Assembly: GCF_029690045.1 (NCBI RefSeq)
Contig: NZ_CP121464.1
Span: 6,200,001-6,264,000 of the forward strand
From: Janthinobacterium rivuli
Lineage (GTDB): Bacteria; Pseudomonadota; Gammaproteobacteria; Burkholderiales; Burkholderiaceae_D
Direction of reading: 5' to 3'
Length of the DNA: 64,000 nucleotides
Part shown: positions 27,436 through 36,846 of the stretch, in pieces
Layout of the letters: each line of letters starts with the position of its first letter
Numbering within the stretch: position 1 is the stretch's first letter
The notes under the pieces: model-generated
The model's input: only the letters and a program-made list of their open reading frames with translations
Databases searched by the model: none
Told to the model about the DNA's origin: nothing
Translations under genes and position numbers: made by a program

Positions 27436-28548
27436 TCAGCGCTGGCCCAGGGTCGTGTCGCCGAACAGGTTCTTGAATTCGCGCGGCTGCGAGCGCCAGT
27501 ACTGCGGCGGCGCCTGCACTTGCGCGCCCAGCTGGGCCGCCGCATGCCAGGGCCAGCGCGGGTCGAACAGGATGGCGCGCGCCAGCGCCACCATGTCGGA
27601 CTGGCCGTTGGCGATGATGTCTTGCGCCTGCTGCGCTTCCGTGATCAAGCCCACGCTAATCGTAGGCAAGCCGCTGTCGCGCTTGATGCGTTCGGCAAAC
27701 GCCACCTGGTAGCCTGGGCCCACGGGGATTTGCTGCTGCGGCGAAATACCGCCGCTGGAGACGTGGATGAAGTCGGCGCCCAACTGCTTGAGTTCCTGCG
27801 CGAAACGCACGCTTTGCTCGATGTCCCAGCCACCCTCGACCCAGTCGGTGGCGGAAATGCGCACGCCCACGGCCACCGTGGCTGGCACGGTGGCGCGCAC
27901 GGCTGCAACCACTTCCAGCGGAAAGCGCATGCGGTTTTCCAGGCTGCCGCCATATGCATCCATGCGCTGGTTGGATAGCGGCGACAAAAACTGGTGCAGC
28001 AGATAACCGTGCGCCGCATGCAGTTCGATGCCTTCGATGCCGAGCGCATGCACGCGCTGCGCGGCCGCCACAAAGGCGCCCTTGATCTGCAGCAAACCCA
28101 TTTCATCGAGGGCGATCGGCACGGTTTCGCCGGGCGCATGCGCGATGGCGGACGGCGCCACCGTTTGCCAGCCGCCTTCGGCCAGGTGCACGCAGGCACC
28201 GCCCTGCCATGGCGCGCGGCTCGACGCCTTGCGCCCCGCGTGGCCCAGTTGCACCACCAGCGGAATCGGAGAATGGCGGCGGATGGCCTGCACCACCTTG
28301 GCCAGCGCCGTTTGATTCGCATCCGACCACAAGCCCAGGTCTTCGGCCGAGATGCGTCCCTCGGGCGAGACGGCCGTCGCCTCCGTCATCAGCAAGCCCG
28401 CGCCGGACAGGGCCAGGTGACCCAGGTGGATCATGTGCCAGTCGGTGGCGTTGCCGTTGTCGGCCGAGTACTGGCACATGGGCGCGATGGCGATGCGGTT
28501 GGCCACCTGCAAGGGGCCAAGGGCATATGGCGTGAATAGCTGGCTCAT
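27436..28548 (-). CDS. Old yellow enzyme-family NADH:flavin oxidoreductase (YqjM/XenA class)
   Basis: A 370-residue FMN-dependent ene-reductase of the thermophilic-like OYE class. Class markers seen: Cys25 in APMCQYSA that tunes the flavin, the His177/His180 pair in HAAHGYLLHQFLSP that binds the substrate carbonyl, QLGHAGRK near 100-107, and RMRFPLEVV and SVGLI in the barrel. Numbering is nearly that of Pseudomonas XenA. It reduces activated C=C bonds and sometimes nitro compounds; the natural substrate is unknown. Start chosen at MSQLFTPYALG, the usual family N-terminus. Divergent from the glycine-zipper gene. Confidence 0.92.
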   Translation of the reverse strand: MSQLFTPYALGPLQVANRIAIAPMCQYSADNGNATDWHMIHLGHLALSGAGLLMTEATAVSPEGRISAEDLGLWSDANQTALAKVVQAIRRHSPIPLVVQLGHAGRKASSRAPWQGGACVHLAEGGWQTVAPSAIAHAPGETVPIALDEMGLLQIKGAFVAAAQRVHALGIEGIELHAAHGYLLHQFLSPLSNQRMDAYGGSLENRMRFPLEVVAAVRATVPATVAVGVRISATDWVEGGWDIEQSVRFAQELKQLGADFIHVSSGGISPQQQIPVGPGYQVAFAERIKRDSGLPTISVGLITEAQQAQDIIANGQSDMVALARAILFDPRWPWHAAAQLGAQVQAPPQYWRSQPREFKNLFGDTTLGQR

Positions 28549-28709
28549 GGCGGACTTTCGGAAAAGGGGAAGCACCGATTCTACTGTGCTTTGCAAAGCG
28601 CGGCTTACACCTGCTTACGTTTGATACAGCGCAAGGGCTAGCCTTGGGCCGGCGCAGCCGCTAATCTGGACACATCAATAACACCCGCAGCACCACCCCA
28701 GGAGAACAC

Positions 28710-29282
28710 ATGAACACGACGACTACCGCCAGCCGCATCCACCCTTTGATGGCAGGCGCCGCCATTTCCGTGACGGTCCTGTGCCTGGTGGGCGCGGCGT
28801 CCATCGCCGGCATCCTGCCCAATTCGCGGGCGAACGTGCCGGCCACGCCAGCCATCCCTGCCGACGTGGCCGCCATGACGCCGGCCAGCGCCGCTGCCTT
28901 GGCCGCTCCCGTGACTGCACCGGTGGCCGCGCCTGTCGTCGCGCAAGCCGCCCCGGCACCGGCACCGGCACCGGCGCCCGTCGTGCACAAGCGCGTCGTG
29001 CGCCACACGCAAGTGGCGCAAGCGCGTCCTGCCTACAATGACAACAACGACGGCTACCGCGACACGGCCTACCGCGAACCCGTGCGCCAGCAGCCAGTGC
29101 CTGCGCCGGCACCGGCACAACCGAACTACGTGGGCATAGGCACGGGCGCCGTCATCGGCGGCTTGATCGGCAATCAGGTCGGTGGCGGCCGCGGCAAGGC
29201 GCTGGCGACGGTGGCCGGCGTGATCGGCGGCGGCATGCTGGGCAATGCGGTGCAGAACCAGGTGCAACAGCCACAACGTTAA
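28710..29282 (+). CDS. Glycine-zipper 2TM-domain envelope protein
   Basis: A 190-residue protein with one N-terminal membrane segment (about residues 13-33, AAISVTVLCLVGAASIAGIL), an Ala/Pro-rich periplasmic spacer containing a PAPAPAPAP tract encoded by GGCACC hexamer repeats, and a C-terminal glycine-zipper hairpin (GIGTGAVIGGLIGNQVGGG and ATVAGVIGGGMLGNAV) as in Rick_17kDa/SlyB-type proteins. No lipobox Cys, so it is anchored by the N-terminal helix. GGAG precedes the ATG. Its TAA stop overlaps the stop of the facing DUF1993 gene in the shared bases TTAA. The repeat tract may vary in length between strains. Confidence 0.83.
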   Translation: MNTTTTASRIHPLMAGAAISVTVLCLVGAASIAGILPNSRANVPATPAIPADVAAMTPASAAALAAPVTAPVAAPVVAQAAPAPAPAPAPVVHKRVVRHTQVAQARPAYNDNNDGYRDTAYREPVRQQPVPAPAPAQPNYVGIGTGAVIGGLIGNQVGGGRGKALATVAGVIGGGMLGNAVQNQVQQPQR

Positions 29283-29788
29283 TCGTACGGTCCCAGATAG
29301 TCGAGCTTGCCCACGGCCACGCCATTGTTTCTCAAAATGGCGTGGACCATGGAGACGTGGAAATAGAAGTTCGGCAAGGCAAAGCTGAGCAGGTAATCGT
29401 CGCCCGAGAATGTTGTCCCCTCGTCCGTCCAGTTCAGCACGACTTCCTTCTGCGCGCTGCCCGCCATCTGGCCCGCATTCACGCTGTCGATGTAGGCGAT
29501 GGTATTGGCGATGCGTTCCTGCAGCTGCTCGAACGATGCTTCGTTATCCTCGAACTTCGGCGACGGCACGCCGCTCAGGCGCTCGACCGACATCTTCGAC
29601 GTATCGCTGGCGCGCTGCACCTGCGCCGTCAAGTCCAGCATGTCGGGCGCCAGCTGCGCGCCCAGTAAAATCTCGGGCACGATGCCATCTTCCTCCACAT
29701 GGGCTTGCGCTTTTTCCAGCAGGGCCGAGACGACCCGCAAGCCGCGGATGAAGACGGGAATGGTTGCCTGATACATGGACACGGACAT
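29279..29788 (-). CDS. DUF1993 domain protein
   Basis: A 169-residue cytoplasmic helical protein of the DinB-like DUF1993 family: MYQATIPVFIRGLRVVSALLEKA at the start (quoted in part as TIPVFIRGL), APDMLDLTAQVQRASD in the middle and LPNFYFHVSMVHAILRNNGV near the end are family hallmarks. Function is unknown; the fold is a four-helix bundle related to DinB. AGGAG lies six bases before the ATG. The stop codon overlaps the stop of the convergent glycine-zipper gene. The DUF2167 gene is upstream on the same strand, 68 bases away. Confidence 0.88.
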   Translation of the reverse strand: MSVSMYQATIPVFIRGLRVVSALLEKAQAHVEEDGIVPEILLGAQLAPDMLDLTAQVQRASDTSKMSVERLSGVPSPKFEDNEASFEQLQERIANTIAYIDSVNAGQMAGSAQKEVVLNWTDEGTTFSGDDYLLSFALPNFYFHVSMVHAILRNNGVAVGKLDYLGPYD

Positions 29789-29856
29789 GGCGGACTCCTG
29801 ATAGTGAACGATGAATCAGTGTACCCGAGGCGCCGCCTGCGGGTACGCACACAAGC

Positions 29857-30825
29857 TTACTTGTCCAGGTTGACCTTGCCGTCCGGTAAATGCGCTGGCT
29901 GTTCAACGGACTCCTGCGGCTGTATCGGCGCCGGCTTGTCCTTGCGCTTGCCAGTGAAAAACTTGAAGATGGCCGCGCCGCCGCCCACGACGGCCAGGAG
30001 CAGCACTTTCTTGAAGGCCAGCAGCAGCGCCAGCAATTTTCCAAACAGGCCCAGCTTGCTGGCCACGCCACCAGCCACCAGCGCCGCCAGGCCATACTCG
30101 GCCACCTTGTCCGTCTTGCTGTCGAAATCCGTGTAGCGGTTACCGTCGGTAAATTCCGTGAACGCCGTCACTTGCTGCATCTCTTTCTTGATCGTCGCGA
30201 TCTGCTGCATGCTGGCAATCGCGTTCAGGTTCAGCACGCCTTCACGGCCCAGCACGCGCACGTTGTAGTTCAGCGAGTGCTCGCCGCCATCGACCATCAA
30301 ATCCTTGGCCCAGTACAGCTTGTGCGTATCCTTGGCATAGCTGGGTTTTTCCGCCCAGCCCATCAAATGGATGCCGGGATAGCCCTGCTTCTTGCGCTCC
30401 GCATTGTTTTCCAGCACGGACGCCTGCATATCCTTGAGCAATTCGTCGTACTTGATGCTGTCCGCATCGTCATCCTTGATATGCCCTTCCTTTTCATACG
30501 TCACCACCACGCCCCAGCTATCGCGCTCAAGCACGCTGATCTTGGCGGGCACGATCATGCCCAGCGATTCCATGCCCGGCGGATTGCCCCAGGCGTCGAC
30601 CAATACGCGCTCGGCGTCCGTCGGCGACAAATAACGGAAATTGGCGGGCAAATCCAGGGTGGCGATGCCACCGGGCAAAGTGATCTTGCCGCGCTGCAGG
30701 TGCAACTGGGCGAGGAATTGCTCGGCCGTCATTTCCGGTGCGGCGGCCTTCTCTTCGGCAGGGGCGGCAGCCGTCAGGCCGGAGAGGGTCAGGCACAGCA
30801 GCGCTGTCAGCAGGCGTTTCAACAT
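29857..30825 (-). CDS. DUF2167 domain membrane protein
   Basis: A 322-residue exported and membrane-anchored protein. An N-terminal signal peptide (MLKRLLTALLCLTLSGLTAAA) is followed by the DUF2167 domain with GKITLPGGIATLDLPANFRYL, WGVVVTYEKEGHIKDDDA (quoted as VTYEKEGHIKDDDA) and GWAEKPSYAKDTHKLYWAKD. A transmembrane segment lies near residues 260-290 (LGLFGKLLALLLAFKKVLLL) and a short basic cytoplasmic tail follows. Family function is unknown. An in-frame ATG seven codons upstream is possible but the chosen start gives the cleaner signal peptide. No partner gene is clear. Confidence 0.87.
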   Translation of the reverse strand: MLKRLLTALLCLTLSGLTAAAPAEEKAAAPEMTAEQFLAQLHLQRGKITLPGGIATLDLPANFRYLSPTDAERVLVDAWGNPPGMESLGMIVPAKISVLERDSWGVVVTYEKEGHIKDDDADSIKYDELLKDMQASVLENNAERKKQGYPGIHLMGWAEKPSYAKDTHKLYWAKDLMVDGGEHSLNYNVRVLGREGVLNLNAIASMQQIATIKKEMQQVTAFTEFTDGNRYTDFDSKTDKVAEYGLAALVAGGVASKLGLFGKLLALLLAFKKVLLLAVVGGGAAIFKFFTGKRKDKPAPIQPQESVEQPAHLPDGKVNLDK

Positions 30826-30913
30826 GATCGGTCCAGGAATTTGCAAAAGGGCAAATATTTTAAACCAGTTGATTGCTTAATGGATAATTATTTCTGTGCG
30901 GCATCTTTTTATG

Positions 30914-30947
30914 AAAAAAGCGCCAGGCGGGTTTCCCCGGCTGGCGC
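30914..30947 (-). terminator. Terminator at the end of the ast operon
   Basis: Minus-strand stem GCGCCAG/CTGGCGC (30941-30947 with 30920-30926), extended inward, with six T at its end (A-run 30914-30919). It lies 25 bases beyond the astE stop. Confidence 0.88.
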
Positions 30948-30971
30948 CTGATGCCGTGCATGGCTGGACGA

Positions 30972-31967
30972 TCAGGAGACGCGCACGACCATCAAGCCCG
31001 CACGCAAACCCACGCGCACGTCCGGGTTCGGAAACACCACCAGCTCTTCCGCGTGCCGCACCGTGTAGACGTGGTCGCCATCGCTGGCGATCACGGCGTG
31101 CTGCGGCAGGGACGTGAAATTCTGCGTGCCGCGGTCAAACGCCATGCGGAATTCATCGCTGTGCTTGATGATTTCCTGCGCCACCTTGAACACGTGCGGC
31201 GCTGCCTTGACGGGCTGCGCAGGCAAGCCGCGCAGCAAGCCGTCCAGCGCCCGCGACACGTCGTCGAACAGGGACAAATCGTTCTGCCCCAGGGTGCCCA
31301 CGCGGCCCAGTTCCACCGTGCTGGCGGCCGCGCCGAAATGCTCGGCCGAATAATAGCTATACGTGCCGGCCGACTGCGGGTTCATGATGATGGCGCCGAT
31401 GGCGGCCTGGCCCAGCCAGGCTATCAGCTGCGCCTTGGCGTCGTCGGCCACCAGGTCCGGCACGATGGCAAACGTGGGGTACACGGAAGGCCGGATGGCC
31501 GTGTGCAAATCCAGGTGCCAGCGCACGGGACCGGCCGCTGCAAAGAACGCTGTTGTCGCGGCGATCATTTCATCGGCGCGCGCGCTTTCCGCCGCTTGCG
31601 CCAGGCTGCCCCGCACGGGGCGGAACATGCGATTGAGGTCGGCGTCAATAAAACGCTTGCCGGCCCGGATCGCATCGACATTGCCCACGCAGACAAGCAG
31701 GTCGACGGCCAGTGCGGACGCATCGCGCGACAAGGCGTCGAGCAGATGCGCCAGCACTTCGATCGGTCCCGTCTCGTCGCCATGCACGCCCACCGAGACG
31801 GCCACGCTGGCGCGGCCGGCTCCCGGTTTGACGACTTGCAGCATGCCGGGCGCCGGCAAGGCCACCGTGAAACCGGCGTCCGAAAACAACTGGGCCACGC
31901 CGCTGAAATCGGCCTGCGCCAGCGCCTGCACTACCGGTGTTACTACCTGGGTTACTTCTTGCGTCAT
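30972..31967 (-). CDS. astE: Succinylglutamate desuccinylase
   Basis: A 331-residue zinc hydrolase for the last step of the arginine succinyltransferase pathway: N-succinylglutamate to succinate and glutamate. Zinc ligands His62 and Glu65 in GVHGDETGP and His155 in HLDLHTAIRP, and the catalytic Glu219 in STVELGR, match the AstE/aspartoacylase family. Its ATG overlaps the gdhB stop by one base (TAATG), so translation is coupled. Last gene of the operon, followed by a terminator. Length is normal for AstE (about 320-330). Confidence 0.95.
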   Translation of the reverse strand: MTQEVTQVVTPVVQALAQADFSGVAQLFSDAGFTVALPAPGMLQVVKPGAGRASVAVSVGVHGDETGPIEVLAHLLDALSRDASALAVDLLVCVGNVDAIRAGKRFIDADLNRMFRPVRGSLAQAAESARADEMIAATTAFFAAAGPVRWHLDLHTAIRPSVYPTFAIVPDLVADDAKAQLIAWLGQAAIGAIIMNPQSAGTYSYYSAEHFGAAASTVELGRVGTLGQNDLSLFDDVSRALDGLLRGLPAQPVKAAPHVFKVAQEIIKHSDEFRMAFDRGTQNFTSLPQHAVIASDGDHVYTVRHAEELVVFPNPDVRVGLRAGLMVVRVS

Positions 31968-34900
31968 TACACCGCCGCTTCCGCTGGGGTTTTCGCCGTG
32001 ATTTTATTCACGGCTTCCGACAAGGTCCATACGTCCAGCATGGCTTGCTCCAGTTCCGTCGCCGCCACATAGGCCGACAGGCCGAGCGCGCCCGTCACGG
32101 CATCGACGGCCTGGCCCGCATTGCCTTGCTCGGCGCGCGCCAGCACTTGCGTCAGCAGACGCTGTTGCGTGCGGCGCAGGGCCTGCTGCGCGTAGTTGCG
32201 CAACTGTTCCTGCGATTTGCCTTGCGCGGCCAGCTTCAGGCCACGCTCCAGGGTGTCGATGCCCGCCTGGCTGCGCAGGGCCAGGCCCACTTGCAGGAAG
32301 GCGGCCAGGTCCATCGAAGCAGGACGCGGCACGGACAGGGCCGGGAACAGGAAGCCGGCAACGACTTCCAGCGCGTCGACCGCATCCCACGCTTGCACGA
32401 AGGCCGGCGTCAAGCCGGCTACCTGCGCCGCTTCCGACTTGATGCCAACGGCTTTGAGCAGCTCGCGCTTCGATTCCGCGCCAAACAGGCGCGTGAGTTC
32501 GGCCAGACCGGCGCCGCGTAATTGCTCGGCCGGCACCGACAGCACGCCGGCGATCATGGTTTGCTGCAGCACGCGCGTTTGCGCGTCGACCTTGATCGAC
32601 ACGTCGCGTGGAATCGTCAAGGCATCCGCATCGAGCGCGTCGAACACGGGCGCCAGATTCAGCGCCACCCATGCCTGGCCCCAGGCCAGGATCACGGTCG
32701 ATTCGTCCACGCCGTGTTCCGCCGCCAGGTTGCGGATCATCAGCGGGCCGCAGCGGTTGATCACTTCATTGGCCAGCACGGTCGCCAGAATGGCGTTGGC
32801 CAGCGGATGGTCGAGCGCCGAACGGGTTTCCACCAGCAGGGACGGGAAGTACGGTTTGAGCACCGGCTCGGCCCATGTTTCGCCCGTCAACGGCAAGGCG
32901 GACAGGATGCGCTTGAAGCGGTTCTTCACGTTGGCGATCACCACCGCCAGCTCCGGCGTGCTCAAGCCACGACCGTCGCTCTTGCGGCGCGCCAGTTCGG
33001 CCACCGACGGCAACTGCTCCAGTTCGCGCGACAGGGCGCCTTCTTCTTCCAGGCTGGCGATCAGGGCGGCATAGCCATCCTGCACGGCGCTTTCGCTTTG
33101 CGCCTGCAACTCGCGCACCAGCAAATGCGTCTGCTGCGTGTTGTCGCGCAAGACCAGGCGCTCGACGTCGTCCGTCATCGCATACAGCTCGCGATTGCGT
33201 TCGGCTTCCGTCAGCTTGCCCGCATTGACTTCCACGTCCAGCCAGATTTTCACGTTCACTTCATGGTCCGAGCAATCCACGCCGGCCGAGTTGTCGATCG
33301 CATCGGTGAAGATGCGGCCACCGGCCAGCGCGAACTCGATACGGCCCGCCTGCGTCGCACCGAGGTTACCGCCTTCGGCAACGACTTTTACGCGCAGCTC
33401 ATTGCCGCTGACGCGGATGTGGTCATTCGCGCGGTCCTTCACTTGCGCGTGGCTCTCCGTCGACGCCTTGATGTAGGTGCCGATGCCGCCGTTGTAGAAC
33501 AGGTCCACCGGGGATTTCAGGATGCGATGCATCAGTTCTTCCGGCGCCAGCGAGGTTTCCGCGATATCGAGCGCGGCGCGGATCTGCGGCGACAGTTCGA
33601 TGCTGCGGGCGGAGCGCGGATACACGCCGCCGCCTGCAGATATCAAGTCCTTGTTGTAGTCGTCCCACGAGGAACGCGGCAAGGCGAACAGGCGCGCGCG
33701 TTCCTCGAACGAGACGGCGACGTCCGGTGTCGGGTCGAGGAAGATGTGGCGGTGGTCGAACGCGGCCACCAGTTTCAGCTGGCGCGACAGCAACACGCCA
33801 TTGCCGAACACGTCGCCCGACATGTCGCCCACGCCGACCATCGTGATCGGGGTGGTATTGAGGTCGTGGTCCATTTCATAGAAGTGGCGCTTCACGGCTT
33901 CGAACGCACCCTTGGCGGTGATGCCCAGTTTCTTGTGGTCGTAACCGTTCGAGCCGCCCGAGGCAAACGCGTCGCCGAGCCAGAAACCGCGCTGCACAGC
34001 GATGCCGTTGGCGATGTCCGAGAACGTGGCCGTGCCCTTGTCGGCAGCGACCACCAGATACGGGTCGGCTTCATCGAAGCACACGGTGTCGACCGGCGGG
34101 ACGATATTGCCCAGCGAGCGGTTGTCCGTCACTTCCAGCAGGCTGGAAATGAACAGGCGATACACGGCTTCGCCTTCGGCCGCGATGGTTTCACGCACGG
34201 CATCCTTCGGCATCATCTTGCAGACAAAACCACCCTTCGCGCCGGCCGGCACGATGACGGCGTTCTTGACCATCTGCGCCTTCACCAGGCCAAGCACTTC
34301 CGTGCGGTAGTCTTCCATGCGGTCCGACCAGCGCAAGCCGCCACGGGCGACAGGGCCGCCGCGCAGGTGCACGCCTTCAAAGCGGCGCGAGAAGACGAAA
34401 ATCTCGCGGTAAGGACGCGGTTCCGGCACCAGCGCCAGGCTGCTGGTGTCGAACTTGAAGATGATCTTGTCGCCTTGTTGATTGTTCTGGAAGTAGCTGG
34501 TGCGCAGGGTGGCGGCCATCAGGTCGGCCAGCGCGCCGAGGATTTCCTCGGTGTCCGCGTGGTTCACGGAAGGCAGGCCAGCCTTGATGGCGGCGATGCT
34601 TTCCAGGGCCGTCGCATGCTGCGCGTCGGACAGCGAAGGATCAAAGCGCTGCAGGAAGGCTTCGACCAGGGCTTCGACCTGGGCCGGCTGCTTGCGCAGG
34701 CTTTCGGCGATGTAGCGCACCGAGAAGCGGCTGCCCGTCTGGCGCCAGTAGCTGGTGTAGGCGCGCACCAGCTGCACTTCGCGCGTCGACAAACCGCCTT
34801 CGATGACGAGGCCATTCAGGCGGCCATCTTCGGCCGTGTCGTTGAACAGGGCGGCAAACAATTCCTGCGCGACGGCGACGACGGATGGCTGCGCCAGTTT

Positions 34901-36694
34901 CGCCGCGCTGGCCGCATCGACCGTCAGGCTGGTGACGAAATAGCGCGTGCCGTCGGACAGCGAAACGGAATACGCCTGTTCGCGGTCGATGGCCACGCCC
35001 GCATTGTGCAGGGCCGGCAGGATGGTCGACAGCGGCGGCACCTTGTTGGCCGAGTACAGGCGAATCGTGGTGACGGCGCCCGTCTCGATGCGCACGGCCA
35101 CGTGCGCCGGATCCGTGTTGCGCAGGATGGTGTCGAGGTCGCGGAAGGCGACGGCCGGCGCGGTGGCGGCCACGTAATCGAGCGGCAAGGTAGCGCACAG
35201 TTTGCGCAGGCTGGTGCGCAGGGCCACGTCAGGCACGGCGTCGGCCACGGCGGCAAAGCCGTTATGCCAGCCATCGAGCACGCTCAGCAGCGGCTGTTCG
35301 ATATCCGTTTCCAGGTCCAGCGGGTAGCGGGCGGCGTGGGCGATCAGGTAGACGCGCGCCAGGGGGCCGTCGGCCACCAGGGTTTGCATACTCACGTGCG
35401 TGGCGCCGGAACTGGCTTGCAGGGCTTTCGCCAGGCTCGATGCCACGCTGGCGCTGTAGCGCTCGCGCGGCAGGTAGACCAGCACGTTCAGGTGGCGCGC
35501 ATACACGTCGCGGCGCGCGAAGACCTTGGTGCGCGGCTGCTTGTACAGCGAGACGACGGCACCACACACTTGCGCCAGCCAGTCGAGGTCCGCTTCCAGC
35601 GCTTCCGTGCGCGGCAGGGATTCAAGGATTTCGCGGAATTTCTCGGCGCGGAAGCCTTGCTGGCGCACGCCGGCCAGGCTCAGTACCTTGGCCACGCGGC
35701 CGCGCGCAAACGGCAGCGCCGCCAGCGGGGTGGAGTTGCCGGCACGGGTGAACAGGCCGACGAAGCAATGCTCGCCCAGAATCGCGCCTTGCGCATCCAT
35801 GTCGCGCACGCCGATGAAGTCGAGCTGCTGGTCGCGGTGCAAAGTGCCCGCCACGTCGGCCTTGACGATGGACAGCGCCGAGTCGCGCTTGGCCAGGGTG
35901 TCGAAGTCGCCGGGAATATTCGCCAGGCAGGTGCCGTAGACCGGGTGCGCCGTATCCTGCAGCACGCCAACACGGCTAGGAATGTCGCGTTCGAGTTCGC
36001 GCACGCCCGGCTTGACGCGGTAATAGGCGTAGCCGAATACTTCAAAGCCGCCACTGCGGGCCCACTCCAGGAAGGCCGCCACTTCCGCGCCTTCTTCGCC
36101 ATGCTGCGATGCAGCCGTGGCCACAGTGGCCAGGCGCTCGCTCATGGCGGCGGCATCGCGGCGCACGATGGCGGCGTCGCGCGCGACCGTCTCCAGGGCG
36201 GCGACCAGCGCGGTCTGGGCTTGCGGCGCCAGTTCTTCGTCGAGCAGCACCAGCACATACGATTCGAGCGGGTCGCCAGACTGGCGCACCGCTTCAACGC
36301 TGCCATCAAGAGCGCGGCGCACGGGCAGCACGGTATTCATCACGCCGCGCACGGCCAGGTGCTGGCGGCGCATGGCCATGACGATGGAGTCGACCAGGTA
36401 AGGCATGTCTTCGTTCAGGATCAGCAAGGCGCTCGCCATGCCGCCACGGCCATCCGCATAACGCAGGGTGGCGATCTGGCAGCCGTTGCCGGTGCGCTTG
36501 GCCGCTTGCGTGAAGCCGTCGACCAGCACGGGCGCCAGGCTGTCGGGCGCGATGTCGGCCAGGTCTTCGGCGTCGAGCGAGTCGAGCCATGCCTGCACCA
36601 GCTGCACGACAGGCGCTGCCGCCTTGCCTGCATTGCCAGCCGCGTTAATCAACTCCAGCGTTTGTGTACGCAAATCTTGTGGCGTGTGATTCAT
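31967..36694 (-). CDS. gdhB: NAD-dependent glutamate dehydrogenase, 180-kDa class
   Basis: A 1575-residue catabolic enzyme converting glutamate to 2-oxoglutarate and ammonia with NAD. It matches the large single-chain class (Pseudomonas aeruginosa GdhB is of similar size): a long N-terminal regulatory part with ACT-like regions, a catalytic region from about residue 700 with PVARGGLRWSDRMEDYRTEV and KAQMVKNAVIVPAGAKGGFV, and dinucleotide-binding GVGDMSGDVFGNG and AEGGNLGATQAGRIEFA segments. GGAG is seven bases before the ATG. It lies between astB (152 bases upstream) and astE, so arginine-derived glutamate production and oxidation are joined. The 152-base gap before it has a CATTACGGTAATG palindrome (36705-36717) just upstream of the ribosome site. 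Confidence 0.95.
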   Translation of the reverse strand: MNHTPQDLRTQTLELINAAGNAGKAAAPVVQLVQAWLDSLDAEDLADIAPDSLAPVLVDGFTQAAKRTGNGCQIATLRYADGRGGMASALLILNEDMPYLVDSIVMAMRRQHLAVRGVMNTVLPVRRALDGSVEAVRQSGDPLESYVLVLLDEELAPQAQTALVAALETVARDAAIVRRDAAAMSERLATVATAASQHGEEGAEVAAFLEWARSGGFEVFGYAYYRVKPGVRELERDIPSRVGVLQDTAHPVYGTCLANIPGDFDTLAKRDSALSIVKADVAGTLHRDQQLDFIGVRDMDAQGAILGEHCFVGLFTRAGNSTPLAALPFARGRVAKVLSLAGVRQQGFRAEKFREILESLPRTEALEADLDWLAQVCGAVVSLYKQPRTKVFARRDVYARHLNVLVYLPRERYSASVASSLAKALQASSGATHVSMQTLVADGPLARVYLIAHAARYPLDLETDIEQPLLSVLDGWHNGFAAVADAVPDVALRTSLRKLCATLPLDYVAATAPAVAFRDLDTILRNTDPAHVAVRIETGAVTTIRLYSANKVPPLSTILPALHNAGVAIDREQAYSVSLSDGTRYFVTSLTVDAASAAKLAQPSVVAVAQELFAALFNDTAEDGRLNGLVIEGGLSTREVQLVRAYTSYWRQTGSRFSVRYIAESLRKQPAQVEALVEAFLQRFDPSLSDAQHATALESIAAIKAGLPSVNHADTEEILGALADLMAATLRTSYFQNNQQGDKIIFKFDTSSLALVPEPRPYREIFVFSRRFEGVHLRGGPVARGGLRWSDRMEDYRTEVLGLVKAQMVKNAVIVPAGAKGGFVCKMMPKDAVRETIAAEGEAVYRLFISSLLEVTDNRSLGNIVPPVDTVCFDEADPYLVVAADKGTATFSDIANGIAVQRGFWLGDAFASGGSNGYDHKKLGITAKGAFEAVKRHFYEMDHDLNTTPITMVGVGDMSGDVFGNGVLLSRQLKLVAAFDHRHIFLDPTPDVAVSFEERARLFALPRSSWDDYNKDLISAGGGVYPRSARSIELSPQIRAALDIAETSLAPEELMHRILKSPVDLFYNGGIGTYIKASTESHAQVKDRANDHIRVSGNELRVKVVAEGGNLGATQAGRIEFALAGGRIFTDAIDNSAGVDCSDHEVNVKIWLDVEVNAGKLTEAERNRELYAMTDDVERLVLRDNTQQTHLLVRELQAQSESAVQDGYAALIASLEEEGALSRELEQLPSVAELARRKSDGRGLSTPELAVVIANVKNRFKRILSALPLTGETWAEPVLKPYFPSLLVETRSALDHPLANAILATVLANEVINRCGPLMIRNLAAEHGVDESTVILAWGQAWVALNLAPVFDALDADALTIPRDVSIKVDAQTRVLQQTMIAGVLSVPAEQLRGAGLAELTRLFGAESKRELLKAVGIKSEAAQVAGLTPAFVQAWDAVDALEVVAGFLFPALSVPRPASMDLAAFLQVGLALRSQAGIDTLERGLKLAAQGKSQEQLRNYAQQALRRTQQRLLTQVLARAEQGNAGQAVDAVTGALGLSAYVAATELEQAMLDVWTLSEAVNKITAKTPAEAAV

Positions 36695-36846
36695 CTTGCA
36701 TCTCCATTACGGTAATGTGAATGTCCAACGCTGTCGTTCGGGCTTGTGGCTGCGCGGCAGCGGTGTCAAGAGACGGGGGTCGCCCGTCCAATTCTGTCTG
36801 TGCTACGGATAGTTGTCTCGGATTTTTTCTGTGTTTTTTCTATCGC

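Noticed and set aside
28940..28985. GGCACC hexamer repeats as a mobile or CRISPR-like repeat
   Set aside because: Simple in-frame repeats coding for Pro-Ala in an envelope protein spacer.
32522..36715. A 1397-codon plus-strand open frame opposite gdhB
   Set aside because: Same artefact; gdhB is homologous along its whole length.
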